NCBI GenBank assembly: GCA_964490085.1
Contig: CAZBAO010000048.1
Coordinates: 1-12,204 of the forward strand
Source: RGIG3009 sp964490085
Lineage (GTDB): Bacteria > Bacillota > Clostridia > Oscillospirales > Acutalibacteraceae
DNA length: 12,204 nt
Direction: 5' to 3'
In this document: positions 5,225 to 11,302 of the stretch, in pieces
Position numbering within the stretch: the stretch's first letter is position 1
Layout of the letters: the number at the start of each line of letters is the position of its first letter
Position numbers and translations under genes: made by a program
Notes under the pieces: generated by a model
The model's database searches: none
The model's input: only the letters and a program-made list of their open reading frames with translations
Told to the model about the DNA's origin: nothing

Positions 5225-5245
5225 CTTTTCTTCACCTCTTTTTCT

Positions 5246-5274
5246 ATCGTAGCATACCTTATGTACGATAAAAC
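5246..5274 (-). promoter_or_regulatory. Promoter of the ankyrin gene
   Basis: On the minus strand, GTTTTA (5274-5269), 17 bp and TACGAT (5251-5246). It mirrors the WYL operon promoter, and its -35 overlaps the operator-like box. Confidence 0.45.
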
Positions 5275-5278
5275 GGAC
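5263..5278 (-). promoter_or_regulatory. Operator-like box before the ankyrin gene
   Basis: GTCCGTTTTATCGTAC matches 14 of 16 positions of the perfect palindrome at 6305-6320. The mismatches are at positions 6 and 14, leaving a near-palindrome across the -35. Confidence 0.5.
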
Positions 5279-5294
5279 TTTGCAATCACAAACG

Positions 5295-6281
5295 TTATTC
5301 GTATTGGTCTAATCCTGCGTGTGACAACGCCTTATATTCGTTAATAACTTCGTTTGGAGCCAACACGGTAATATCAGCACCGAAGGACATCAGCCAGGAG
5401 TAGAAGAGCGGGCTGGTATGTACTTTGATGCGGATATCAAAATGCGTATCGGTCACGTTGCCAAAGGGGAGATCCGTGCCAAAACGATCGATAATCACAC
5501 CGGCGATGCGGTTGTTACAGCGAAGAGAAACCGTTTCCTCTTTACCGCCATACATACCGAATGTTGCTTTGGAGTACAGTGCCATATCAAAATCTTTGAA
5601 CAACTCGGCACCGTCGCGTTTTTCATCGGTCAACTGAATATTCAGCATCTTGTCCACACGGTAATGCTTCACGATACCGCTCAACGAATCGTAACCGATC
5701 ATATAATAGTTCTCATCATCCCACGTCAGCGCCCATGGACTGACAATAGCGCGTTCGCCGTTGTACCGCAGTACTTTTTCTTTTTTTACATTCCAACTGA
5801 AATATTGGAAAGACACTTTAACATTGCTGTTGATGGCATCGTGAATGTAGTCGACGGTGTAATAGATGCTTTCGTTCATTGTCTTGATGCGGTTGGAAAT
5901 GAACACTTGGCGTTGCAACTGCTGTGCCTCGTAACGGCTGGTAAAGCTTTCGATCTTTTTGATAAGCTCGTTACTTTTCTTATGGGTAATGAACCTGGAG
6001 GATTGCACGGCATCCACCAACAGTTTCAGTTCGGGCAATTCGAACTCGCGACTCACGACGTGATATCGCACCGTTTTGTCCTTGCGTTTCTCAATATCCA
6101 AACCAAACACACGGAGCACTTCCAAATCGTCGTACAACGTTTTGCGTTCGGCTTCCACACCGCACTCCAACAGCGCATTCGAAATTTCTTCCAACGTAAG
6201 TCCGTGATCGTCGTCGGTACGCTCCAACAAAATTCTCATCAGATATAGGATCTTTATTTTTTGATTCGCACTTCTTGCCAT
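5295..6281 (-). CDS. HTH-WYL-WCX transcriptional regulator (328 aa)
   Basis: This is a canonical DeoR/HTH_11-type WYL regulator. Residues 8-70 form the winged helix (LTLEEISNALLECG, then RKTLYDDLEVLRVFGLDI). The WYL domain spans about 145-222 and includes SPWALTWDDENYYMIGYD, where WAL replaces the namesake WYL. The WCX extension runs to the end (ETVSLRCNNRIAGVIIDRFG). Length is normal for the family. The start is ATG 6281 with GGGAGGT 9 nt upstream; a GTG at 6299 would overlap that site. A perfect palindrome lies between promoter and ribosome site, which suggests autoregulation, and similar boxes precede the next two transcription units downstream. The ligand is unknown. Confidence 0.9.
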   Translation of the reverse strand: MARSANQKIKILYLMRILLERTDDDHGLTLEEISNALLECGVEAERKTLYDDLEVLRVFGLDIEKRKDKTVRYHVVSREFELPELKLLVDAVQSSRFITHKKSNELIKKIESFTSRYEAQQLQRQVFISNRIKTMNESIYYTVDYIHDAINSNVKVSFQYFSWNVKKEKVLRYNGERAIVSPWALTWDDENYYMIGYDSLSGIVKHYRVDKMLNIQLTDEKRDGAELFKDFDMALYSKATFGMYGGKEETVSLRCNNRIAGVIIDRFGTDLPFGNVTDTHFDIRIKVHTSPLFYSWLMSFGADITVLAPNEVINEYKALSHAGLDQYE

Positions 6282-6304
6282 TGCTTGCTTACCTCCCACG
6301 CATT

Positions 6305-6320
6305 GTCCGATAAATCGGAC
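6305..6320. promoter_or_regulatory. Palindromic operator GTCCGA-N4-TCGGAC
   Basis: The 6-bp arms are perfect around a 4-bp AT centre. It lies downstream of the promoter at 6334-6362 and 6 bp before the ribosome site of the HTH-WYL gene, a typical position for an autorepressor. Related boxes occur at 5263-5278 and 4469-4484. Confidence 0.65.
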
Positions 6321-6322
6321 TC

Positions 6323-6451
6323 TTACAAATGTATTATAGCGTACTTCTTAGGTAAGCACAACACTATTTTTTGCACCGTTTTATTCTGCTTGATGCTACG
6401 CGCCTGCGGATCGAGATTGCTGTAATAAGACTCTTCAATGAATTTAGCCAT
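6323..6451 (-). pseudogene. Truncated small gene (42 codons), DUF6809-like N-terminus
   Basis: An excellent ribosome site (AAAGGAGG, 9 nt spacing) and a promoter (TCGTCA-17-TACAAT, 6475-6503) precede an ATG encoding MAKFIEESYYSNLDPQ and about 12 further residues rich in Lys, Gln and Asn. This resembles, from memory, the N-terminus of small clostridial mobile-element proteins of the DUF6809 type. After about 28 codons the frame runs into the regulator promoter and stops. Most of the expected helical C-terminus is missing, so it looks like a remnant. Whether the 42-aa product is made is unclear. Confidence 0.5.
6334..6362 (-). promoter_or_regulatory. Promoter of the HTH-WYL regulator
   Basis: On the minus strand, a perfect TATAAT preceded at 17 bp by TTGTGC. 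The predicted start lies just upstream of the palindromic operator. The promoter lies inside the 3' part of the short reading frame at 6323-6451. Confidence 0.6.
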
Positions 6452-6474
6452 AGTTGTTTACCTCCTTTGCCTGT

Positions 6475-6503
6475 ATTGTAGCAAGGGAGATTTCTTTTGA
6501 CGA
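6475..6503 (-). promoter_or_regulatory. Promoter of the truncated small gene
   Basis: On the minus strand, TCGTCA, 17 bp, TACAAT, then AAAGGAGG and the ATG at 6451. The signals remain intact although the coding region is truncated. Confidence 0.45.
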
Positions 6504-6537
6504 ATGTGCGAAAGCAAAATCGGCACACTTGAATTAG

Positions 6538-6566
6538 TTGTTCTAATGGAAAATATGTGTTATGAT
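6538..6566 (+). promoter_or_regulatory. Promoter of the 264-aa hypothetical gene
   Basis: TTGTTC (6538-6543), 17 bp, TATGAT (6561-6566), about 40 bp before the ribosome site. It is divergent from the truncated small gene. Confidence 0.5.
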
Positions 6567-6614
6567 TACTTTAAACATATACGTCATAGTGTTTAAACGA
6601 AGGGTGTGTTAGTA

Positions 6615-7409
6615 ATGAGTCTTATTGGTTATGATTTGAGCCAGTATCCCCTTGATAAGCAATACGAAGATTGTCGGCAATACGTTTGCTCTATGAATTG
6701 GGGTAAGATTTCAAATGATATCCGAACAAACGGAACAGTGGGAATTGATGTTTCTGATGCTATAAACTCCTTTTCGCATTTAGAGTTAGATCCGCAATAT
6801 CGGTTGATTTGCTATATGGCGAAAGGATATCACGGTATTTTTGGGAGGGTTAAAGCTGTAAAGAAAACCGATCATTGGAATCCACCGTGTGATGTCGGCC
6901 AAGAAGATCACACACATAGTTTCAAGAAAACGCTTCGTTTGCCGGAAAACGTGTTTCCGCCGATGGAGGCGGTTTATAACGACGGAACCGGTGAAGGATA
7001 TTTTGAAGCTGTGTTGTTTTCTCAATTTTTACAAGCGCTTCCATATACCTGCTTCGAACAAGATCGTTGGCCTCATATTCTAAATACAATGCCGGAGAAG
7101 TATGAAGAAAAATGGGAGTGCCAAGTTGCGTTAGCAGACTGGAGTCCACGGCATTCAAAACATACGATTACTGCATTATGCCGTGAATTTGAAAATGGAT
7201 TTGGCGCTTCGGACGGTAAAGATCGCATTTGTTTGACCCAATTTGATTTTTGCAATAATGTGAATGAGTATCTATTCCGGAGTGTGTTAAAAACACAGCG
7301 ACCCGCCGATACACAGCACATTAGGGATGGTAAATATAGCGAAATGAAAAAATGCTGTGTGTTTACGCAATCTTCCGTGCTGGTGGCGCGAGAAAAATAC
7401 GGTGTCTAA
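6615..7409 (+). CDS. Hypothetical protein (264 aa)
   Basis: I do not recognise this protein. From ATG 6615 (AGGGTG 8 nt upstream; a GTG at 6606 in frame is less likely) it begins MSLIGYDLSQYPLDKQYEDC. It is soluble and rich in aromatics and Cys, with no signal peptide or membrane segment. Notable stretches are the Asp/Gly region YNDGTGEGYFEAVLF and the segment DWSPRHSKHTITALC. It stands alone, with its own promoter (6538-6566) and a hairpin after the stop, transcribed away from the WYL cluster. Its AT-rich composition matches the accessory region rather than the housekeeping genes to the right. Confidence 0.7.
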   Translation: MSLIGYDLSQYPLDKQYEDCRQYVCSMNWGKISNDIRTNGTVGIDVSDAINSFSHLELDPQYRLICYMAKGYHGIFGRVKAVKKTDHWNPPCDVGQEDHTHSFKKTLRLPENVFPPMEAVYNDGTGEGYFEAVLFSQFLQALPYTCFEQDRWPHILNTMPEKYEEKWECQVALADWSPRHSKHTITALCREFENGFGASDGKDRICLTQFDFCNNVNEYLFRSVLKTQRPADTQHIRDGKYSEMKKCCVFTQSSVLVAREKYGV

Positions 7410-7449
7410 AGGAACCTTTAACTTGATGGGACATTTTAAGCCACAAACA

Positions 7450-7490
7450 AAAAACACCGCTCCCGTGGGATTTCCTATGGGAGTGTTGCT
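7450..7490. terminator. Hairpin terminator after the hypothetical gene
   Basis: AACA/TGTT and CTCCC/GGGAG stems, with extra inner pairs (GTGGG with TCCTAT) around a short loop. The T-run is better on the minus strand (six T) than on the plus strand (CTATTTG), so the main direction is uncertain. Confidence 0.5.
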
Positions 7491-7539
7491 ATTTGTCAAG
7501 GATATAATTTTGCTTGTGTTGGTGTAAAGCGGGATCTTG

Positions 7540-7569
7540 TTGCAAATCGTATGATTTATATGATATAAT
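7540..7569 (+). promoter_or_regulatory. Promoter of the small Cys-rich protein gene
   Basis: TTGCAA, 18 bp, TATAAT (7564-7569), 15 bp before the ribosome site. Confidence 0.65.
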
Positions 7570-7600
7570 CAGTTTAAATTATGAAGAGGAGCGACGACGG

Positions 7601-7780
7601 ATGGATCAGTGCGAGCATTGTGCCTACCTGGCGTATGACGATCTCACCGAAGAATATGTATGTGATGCGATCGGCGGATTTGACGAGGATGATATGGCGC
7701 GCTTTTCCGCCAATCGAGGGAACTCTTGTCCTCTGTTTCGCTTTTACGATGAATATAAACTGGTACAAAAGCAAAATTAA
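7601..7780 (+). CDS. DUF6472-like small Cys-rich protein (59 aa)
   Basis: From ATG 7601 (GAGGAG 9 nt upstream) the protein begins MDQCEHCAYLAYDDLTEEYV, then has C-D-A-I, an acidic stretch and CPLFRFYDEYKLV near the end. The four cysteines (CxxC, then two singles) suggest a small metal-binding fold, and the pattern matches the clostridial DUF6472 proteins as I remember them. Longer readings from 7514 pass through the promoter. It has its own promoter and a strong terminator. Its function is unknown. Confidence 0.8.
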   Translation: MDQCEHCAYLAYDDLTEEYVCDAIGGFDEDDMARFSANRGNSCPLFRFYDEYKLVQKQN

Positions 7781-7792
7781 TATGGTTTAATT

Positions 7793-7825
7793 AAAAGACG
7801 GACACCGTGTGGGTGTCCGTCTTTT
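7793..7825. terminator. Bidirectional terminator between the small gene and mntP
   Basis: A perfect 14-bp stem (AAAAGACGGACACC/GGTGTCCGTCTTTT) with a 5-nt loop. A- and T-runs at the ends allow termination of both convergent genes. Confidence 0.9.
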
Positions 7826-7836
7826 ATACAGTTTGT

Positions 7837-8421
7837 TTATGTTAAGAGATGTTCCAACAAAATCTTGATGCCGATAAGAATCAACACGATGCCGCCGGCG
7901 ATCTCCGCGCGGTTGCCCCAGCAGCTGCCGGTTTTGCAACCGAGCTGTACGCCAACCGAACAGCACGCGAACGTGATGACGGCAATCACAGCGGAGCAAA
8001 GCAGGAACCCATACCACGGTGCCAATAACTCGGTTCGCGTCATCGCCATCGTTACGCCAACAGCCATGGCGTCGATGCTGGTGGCGACTGCCATCAGGGT
8101 GAGCGTTTTCCAGTTGGTGGGATCTTCGGTGGGAACTTCACAGGCATCCTCGTGCAAGGCTTCCCACAACATTTTCCCGCCGATAAACAAAAGCAGTGCG
8201 AATGCGATCCAATGATCGATCGCAATGATCTGTTTTGCAAACAGCCGAGCAACCAGATAGCCGATTATCGGCATCATGCCTTGAAACAGACCGAACATAC
8301 CTGCGATCTTTACGGTTTGCAAGGGCGATGCCTTCTTTAAGAACGTACCGTTACTGAGTGAAACGGCGAATGCGTCCATGGATAAACCCAGTGAAATAGA
8401 AAGCAGTGTGATAATATCCAA
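7837..8421 (-). CDS. mntP: Manganese efflux pump MntP (194 aa)
   Basis: This is an inner-membrane Mn2+ exporter of the MntP (former DUF204) family, which prevents manganese toxicity. It has two homologous halves, each with the signature Asp: SMDAFAVSLSNG (D16) and SIDAMAVGVTMA (D117). Six hydrophobic helices are visible (residues 3-22, 38-60, 68-88, 107-128, 135-158, 170-190), and the length is typical. The TTG at 8421 was chosen because AGGAG lies 8 nt upstream; an in-frame TTG at 8430 touches that site. It is monocistronic and divergent from mtaB. No yybP-ykoY Mn2+ riboswitch is visible: the leader is too short. Confidence 0.93.
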   Translation of the reverse strand: MDIITLLSISLGLSMDAFAVSLSNGTFLKKASPLQTVKIAGMFGLFQGMMPIIGYLVARLFAKQIIAIDHWIAFALLLFIGGKMLWEALHEDACEVPTEDPTNWKTLTLMAVATSIDAMAVGVTMAMTRTELLAPWYGFLLCSAVIAVITFACCSVGVQLGCKTGSCWGNRAEIAGGIVLILIGIKILLEHLLT

Positions 8422-8445
8422 AAGCGACAACTCCTTTACCGATTC

Positions 8446-8474
8446 AGTATATCGTTCTTATAGGGGAAAGTCAA
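8446..8474 (-). promoter_or_regulatory. mntP promoter
   Basis: TTGACT (8474-8469), 17 bp, TATACT (8451-8446): near consensus. The leader is only about 20 nt, so control is likely at transcription initiation. Confidence 0.75.
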
Positions 8475-8483
8475 GCAAAACAC

Positions 8484-8512
8484 TTTACAATTCTGTGGCT
8501 TCGCGGTATACT
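8484..8512 (+). promoter_or_regulatory. mtaB promoter
   Basis: TTTACA (8484-8489), 17 bp, TATACT (8507-8512). The -35 elements of this promoter and the mntP promoter are only 9 bp apart, back to back. Confidence 0.7.
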
Positions 8513-8542
8513 TTTAGGCAGAGGCAAGAGAGGAGCGCCCGT

Positions 8543-9835
8543 ATGAACGCCTATTTTTATACGTTGGGCTGCAAAGTCAATCAATATGAAACGCAAGCGA
8601 TGCGTCGCCAACTGGAAGAGCAGGGGTTTGCGACGCATGAGTTTGCCGTGGGTCAACCGGACATCGGGGACGCGGTATTGGTCATCAATTCCTGTACCGT
8701 TACGGGGGAGAGCGACCGTAAATTACGGCAATTATTGCGTCGCTGTCGCCGCGAACACCCGCAGTCGGTGCTGGTGTTGACCGGCTGTATGCCGCAGGCG
8801 TTTCCCGAGATTGCGGAGAGCTTTCCCGAACCGGATATCCTTCTCGGGAATGCCAAACGGAGCGAACTGCTCGCTAAACTGCAACAGTTTTCCGCTTGCC
8901 GCACGCGGGTGGTCGATGTTGCACCGCACGGCACCGAATTTGAAAAGCTGTCGATCCGCGAATTTCAAGGGCGCACCCGCGCGTTTTTGAAGATCGAGGA
9001 CGGTTGTAATCGGTTTTGCTCGTATTGCATCATCCCGTATGCCAGAGGGCGTGTGCGCTCCAAGCCGCTCGACGAATTGGAACAAGAAGTCCGTGAGTTG
9101 GTAGGGCAAGGGTACGTCGAGATCGTGCTGGTTGGTATCAACCTGACTGCCTACGGGCAGGATCTGGGGCTGTCCATCTGCGATGCCGTAGAGCGTGCTT
9201 GTGCAGTGGAGGGGATCCGCCGCGTGCGCCTCGGTTCCATCGAACCGGATCATCTGACCGACGAGGTCATTGATCGTCTGGCGGCTTGCGATAAGTTGTG
9301 CCCGCAGTTTCATCTGGCATTGCAAAGCGGCTGCGACGCTACGCTAAAACGCATGAATCGCCACTATACCACGGCGGAATATCGCGCCTTATGCGACAAA
9401 CTGCGGGGGCGCTTCCCCAATGCCGCTTTGACGACTGATATTATGGTAGGATTTCCCGGCGAGACCGAAGAGGAGTTCAACGAATCGTTGGCATTTGCAA
9501 AAGAGATCGGCTTCTCGCGCATTCATTGCTTTGCGTATTCCAAACGCGCGGGCACGCCTGCGGCGAAGGCGGCGGGGCAGATATCAAACGCCGAAAAAAT
9601 CCGCCGTAATCGGTTGATGATCGCGATGGGCGAAGAGTGCGCGGATGCCTACGCACAGAGCCTCGTCGGCAAGACGGTTGAGGTGTTGCCGGAAACCGTG
9701 CGCGAGGACGGGCGCTTGGAGGGATATACCGATACTTACGTACCGGTCGTTATCAGCGGTGGCAAAGAAGGTGCGCTGTGCCGCGTACGCATTGACAAGC
9801 AGCAACACGGCGTCTGTTACGGAACCGTCATATAA
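8543..9835 (+). CDS. mtaB: tRNA (N6-L-threonylcarbamoyladenosine37-C2)-methylthiotransferase MtaB (430 aa)
   Basis: This radical-SAM methylthiotransferase converts t6A37 to ms2t6A37 in tRNAs that decode ANN codons. The N-terminal domain holds three cluster-binding cysteines: C10 (LGCKVNQ), C51 (NSCTVT) and C82 (TGCMPQ). The radical-SAM motif is CNRFCSYC (C155, C159, C162). LGSIEP, HLALQSGCD and DIMVGFPGETEEEF are family signatures, and the C-terminus is TRAM-like. The LGCKVNQYE opening separates MtaB from MiaB and RimO. ATG 8543 has GAGAGGAG 8 nt upstream; the longer frame back to 8378 crosses the promoter. It is monocistronic and ends in the hairpin at 9842-9877. Confidence 0.93.
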   Translation: MNAYFYTLGCKVNQYETQAMRRQLEEQGFATHEFAVGQPDIGDAVLVINSCTVTGESDRKLRQLLRRCRREHPQSVLVLTGCMPQAFPEIAESFPEPDILLGNAKRSELLAKLQQFSACRTRVVDVAPHGTEFEKLSIREFQGRTRAFLKIEDGCNRFCSYCIIPYARGRVRSKPLDELEQEVRELVGQGYVEIVLVGINLTAYGQDLGLSICDAVERACAVEGIRRVRLGSIEPDHLTDEVIDRLAACDKLCPQFHLALQSGCDATLKRMNRHYTTAEYRALCDKLRGRFPNAALTTDIMVGFPGETEEEFNESLAFAKEIGFSRIHCFAYSKRAGTPAAKAAGQISNAEKIRRNRLMIAMGEECADAYAQSLVGKTVEVLPETVREDGRLEGYTDTYVPVVISGGKEGALCRVRIDKQQHGVCYGTVI

Positions 9836-9841
9836 AATAAC

Positions 9842-9877
9842 AACACCGCGGGAACGTCAAACGTTCTCGCGGTGTTT
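9842..9877. terminator. Bidirectional terminator between mtaB and the TSCPD gene
   Basis: AACACCGCGGGAACGT pairs with ACGTTCTCGCGGTGTT (one G-U) across a 4-nt CAAA loop, followed by TTTATTACTC on the plus strand. It separates convergent genes. Confidence 0.85.
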
Positions 9878-9878
9878 A

Positions 9879-10130
9879 TTACTCTTTATTCAAGGCTTCT
9901 TGCAAGGCTTTTGCAAGCTGATCGGGACAGGAGGTGGGTTTAAAACCGCAACGGATACCGGATAAACGCTTGATTGCATCTTCCGCTTCCATGCCCTCCA
10001 CCAATGCGCCGATGCCTTTGGTGTTGCCGTTGCACCCGCCCTCAAACTGCACGTTATGTACGCGGCCGTCGGTTATGTCAAACGTGATCGAGCGGGAACA
10101 GACCCCGCGCGTCTGATAGCGATACGGCAA
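9879..10130 (-). CDS. TSCPD-domain protein (83 aa, TIGR03905-like)
   Basis: This small cytoplasmic protein of unknown role is widespread in Clostridia. It starts with YRYQTRGVCS, contains GGCNGNTKGIGALVEGM, and ends with IRCGFKPTSCPDQLAKAL, which includes the namesake TSCPD motif. Conserved cysteines follow GV, GG, R and TS. I placed the start at TTG 10130, since AAAGG lies 9 nt upstream and it gives the family's usual MxYRY opening. An upstream in-frame TTG at 10139 abuts that site and would overlap the PHP gene. It is the second gene of a pair with the PHP phosphoesterase, 5 bp after it. The similar C-terminal domain of class II ribonucleotide reductases is its known relative. Confidence 0.88.
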   Translation of the reverse strand: MPYRYQTRGVCSRSITFDITDGRVHNVQFEGGCNGNTKGIGALVEGMEAEDAIKRLSGIRCGFKPTSCPDQLAKALQEALNKE

Positions 10131-10135
10131 GACGA

Positions 10136-10975
10136 TCAACCTTTCTTTGCCAATTTTTGTTTATAACGGAGCAGGGCGTCCACGCAGTCGTCCGACACGG
10201 TGGTCGAACCGAGCGGGCGCGCGGTGCGGGAATACATACCGTGAAAATCCGATCCGCCGGTGGTCAGCAGATCGTGCTGCTTGGCAAATTCCAGCAACGC
10301 AGCCCGTTGCTCGTCGGAATGGGAAGGATGCCACACCTCGACGCCGTCAAGGCCGAGCGGCACGAGCTCCGTGAGCAGTTCCTCGCTTTGGTATACGTGC
10401 GTGTGTGCCAAAACGGCGATGCCGCCCGCTTCGTGAATGGCGGTGAGCACGTCGCGCGTGTCGGGATATTCGATCGGCACGACGGCACTGCCGTCCTTGC
10501 CGAACAGCTTGTGATACAGCTCGCCGTACAGTGAATCGGCATAGCCGGCATCCAGCAAAGCGTGCATAATATGTTGTTTGAAAATATTGGTGCTGCCGGT
10601 GGCACACTTGACCACCAGCTCCGGCGTGATGGGGTAGTACCGCATCACCTTGCGCACCATTTCCATGCCGGCGGTGCGGCGGTTTTCACCGATGCGGTGG
10701 CAAAGACCCTCCAGCCGGTCGGGATGATCGCACAGATAGCACAGCAGATGCGCTTTGCGACCCCGCGCGTGATCCATGGTGGAGATCTCCACCCCGTGGA
10801 TCACCTGAATTCCTTGACGCTTGCCGATGATGACGGCGCGCGTGGCACCGGCAGTCGCGTCGTGATCGGTGACCGAGATGGTGGACAGGCCCTTCCGCTT
10901 TGCGATGCTGATGAGATCCTCAATGCCGAGTGAACCGTCCGATATTTTTGTGTGACAATGCAAGTCGCCAGCCAA
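10136..10975 (-). CDS. PHP-domain metal-dependent phosphoesterase (279 aa)
   Basis: This is a polymerase-and-histidinol-phosphatase fold hydrolase. Metal-ligand motifs are visible in order: HCH (H6, H8), TDHD (D37, H38), GVEIS (E63), LAHTH near residue 193 and GGSDFHG near 243. In this family the substrate is often a nucleotide or an oligoribonucleotide 3',5'-bisphosphate (RNase AM type), but it cannot be fixed here. The TTG at 10975 is supported by AGGAGG 8 nt upstream and by MAGDLHCHT matching the usual short N-terminus. The promoter at 11024-11052 overlaps a palindrome. It is co-transcribed with the TSCPD gene. Confidence 0.88.
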   Translation of the reverse strand: MAGDLHCHTKISDGSLGIEDLISIAKRKGLSTISVTDHDATAGATRAVIIGKRQGIQVIHGVEISTMDHARGRKAHLLCYLCDHPDRLEGLCHRIGENRRTAGMEMVRKVMRYYPITPELVVKCATGSTNIFKQHIMHALLDAGYADSLYGELYHKLFGKDGSAVVPIEYPDTRDVLTAIHEAGGIAVLAHTHVYQSEELLTELVPLGLDGVEVWHPSHSDEQRAALLEFAKQHDLLTTGGSDFHGMYSRTARPLGSTTVSDDCVDALLRYKQKLAKKG

Positions 10976-11010
10976 TGTTCTGCCCTCCTGTTTGAACCAA
11001 AACCCCTCTT

Positions 11011-11026
11011 ACTAATGAATATTAGT
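11011..11026. promoter_or_regulatory. Palindrome ACTAAT-N4-ATTAGT at the PHP promoter
   Basis: A perfect inverted repeat with 6-bp arms whose right arm overlaps three bases of the -10 of the PHP/TSCPD promoter. The position fits a repressor operator. The regulator is not identifiable. Confidence 0.4.
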
Positions 11027-11052
11027 ATACAACTTTTTCTATTCAAACGCAA
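11024..11052 (-). promoter_or_regulatory. Promoter of the PHP-TSCPD operon
   Basis: On the minus strand, TTGCGT (11052-11047), 17 bp, TATACT (11029-11024). Confidence 0.6.
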
Positions 11053-11080
11053 GGCGTTTTCCAGAAATCAAAAAAATTTC

Positions 11081-11109
11081 TTGCAATTTTGACAAGGTTT
11101 TGGTAGAAT
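11081..11109 (+). promoter_or_regulatory. mgtE promoter
   Basis: TTGCAA (11081-11086), 17 bp, TAGAAT (11104-11109). The start near 11116 gives a leader of about 187 nt before mgtE. Confidence 0.65.
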
Positions 11110-11164
11110 GAAAAAAATTTGTGAGCAATATGATATGATAGAAACGGAAAGGGAGGCGAATGCT

Positions 11165-11242
11165 ATGGATACGGGCGATCCTGGGCAGCGTAACAATAAG
11201 ATGCCGGCGTCGGCGGTTCATAGCGTTTGCAGACAGGGATAG
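11165..11242 (+). CDS. Putative leader peptide upstream of mgtE (25 aa)
   Basis: An ATG 8 nt after GGGAGG opens a 25-codon frame that starts MDTGDPGQRNNK and ends CRQG-TAG. Asp and Pro near the N-terminus recall MgtL of Salmonella and the known destabilisation of translating ribosomes by Asp/Glu and Pro at low Mg2+. The stop codon lies inside the ACAGG/CCTGT hairpin, about 30 nt before the terminator. Translation of the peptide is inferred. Confidence 0.5.
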   Translation: MDTGDPGQRNNKMPASAVHSVCRQG

Positions 11243-11272
11243 TATTCCTGTACCTTTTGCGTGCGCTTAAAA

Positions 11273-11302
11273 CCTCCCGCCGGAACCGGACGGGAGGTTT
11301 TT
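11273..11302 (+). terminator. Intrinsic terminator abutting the mgtE start codon
   Basis: CCTCCCG pairs with CGGGAGG and inner CCGG with CCGG, followed by five T that directly touch the ATG at 11303. The 3' arm is also the ribosome site of mgtE, so the hairpin would block both transcription and translation. Confidence 0.8.

Larger units (their letters stand above)
11151..11302 (+). promoter_or_regulatory. mgtE leader: attenuator with upstream ORF and sequestered RBS
   Basis: The leader begins with a strong ribosome site (GGGAGG, 11151-11156) that serves a 25-codon ORF. It also has a GCTATG/CATAGC helix (11162-11167 with 11219-11224), a hairpin ACAGG/CCTGT (11234-11250), and a terminator whose 5' arm CCTCCC (11273-11278) can pair either with the mgtE ribosome site (11292-11297) or with the upstream ORF's ribosome site. 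That gives two exclusive states: terminator on, or antiterminator with the mgtE site free. It does not show the canonical M-box core (the GAGGCUCC...GCUGCCC order and long P4/P5 region are absent). The sensed signal is probably Mg2+, by inference from the gene. Confidence 0.6.

Noticed and set aside
5418..6248. A 276-codon plus-strand frame opposite the HTH-WYL regulator
   Set aside because: The minus strand encodes a clear HTH-WYL-WCX protein with promoter, operator and ribosome site. The plus frame is a shadow.
8422..8542. yybP-ykoY manganese riboswitch before mntP
   Set aside because: The mntP leader from its promoter to the start codon is only about 20 nt, too short for the riboswitch.
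8732..9325. A 197-codon minus-strand frame inside mtaB
   Set aside because: mtaB motifs are complete on the plus strand; the frame is a by-product of GC-rich codons.
11151..11302. M-box (ykoK) riboswitch before mgtE
   Set aside because: Gene context and a GAGGC...GATAC stretch fit, but the region inside the GCTATG/CATAGC helix is only about 50 nt and the conserved core order is absent.
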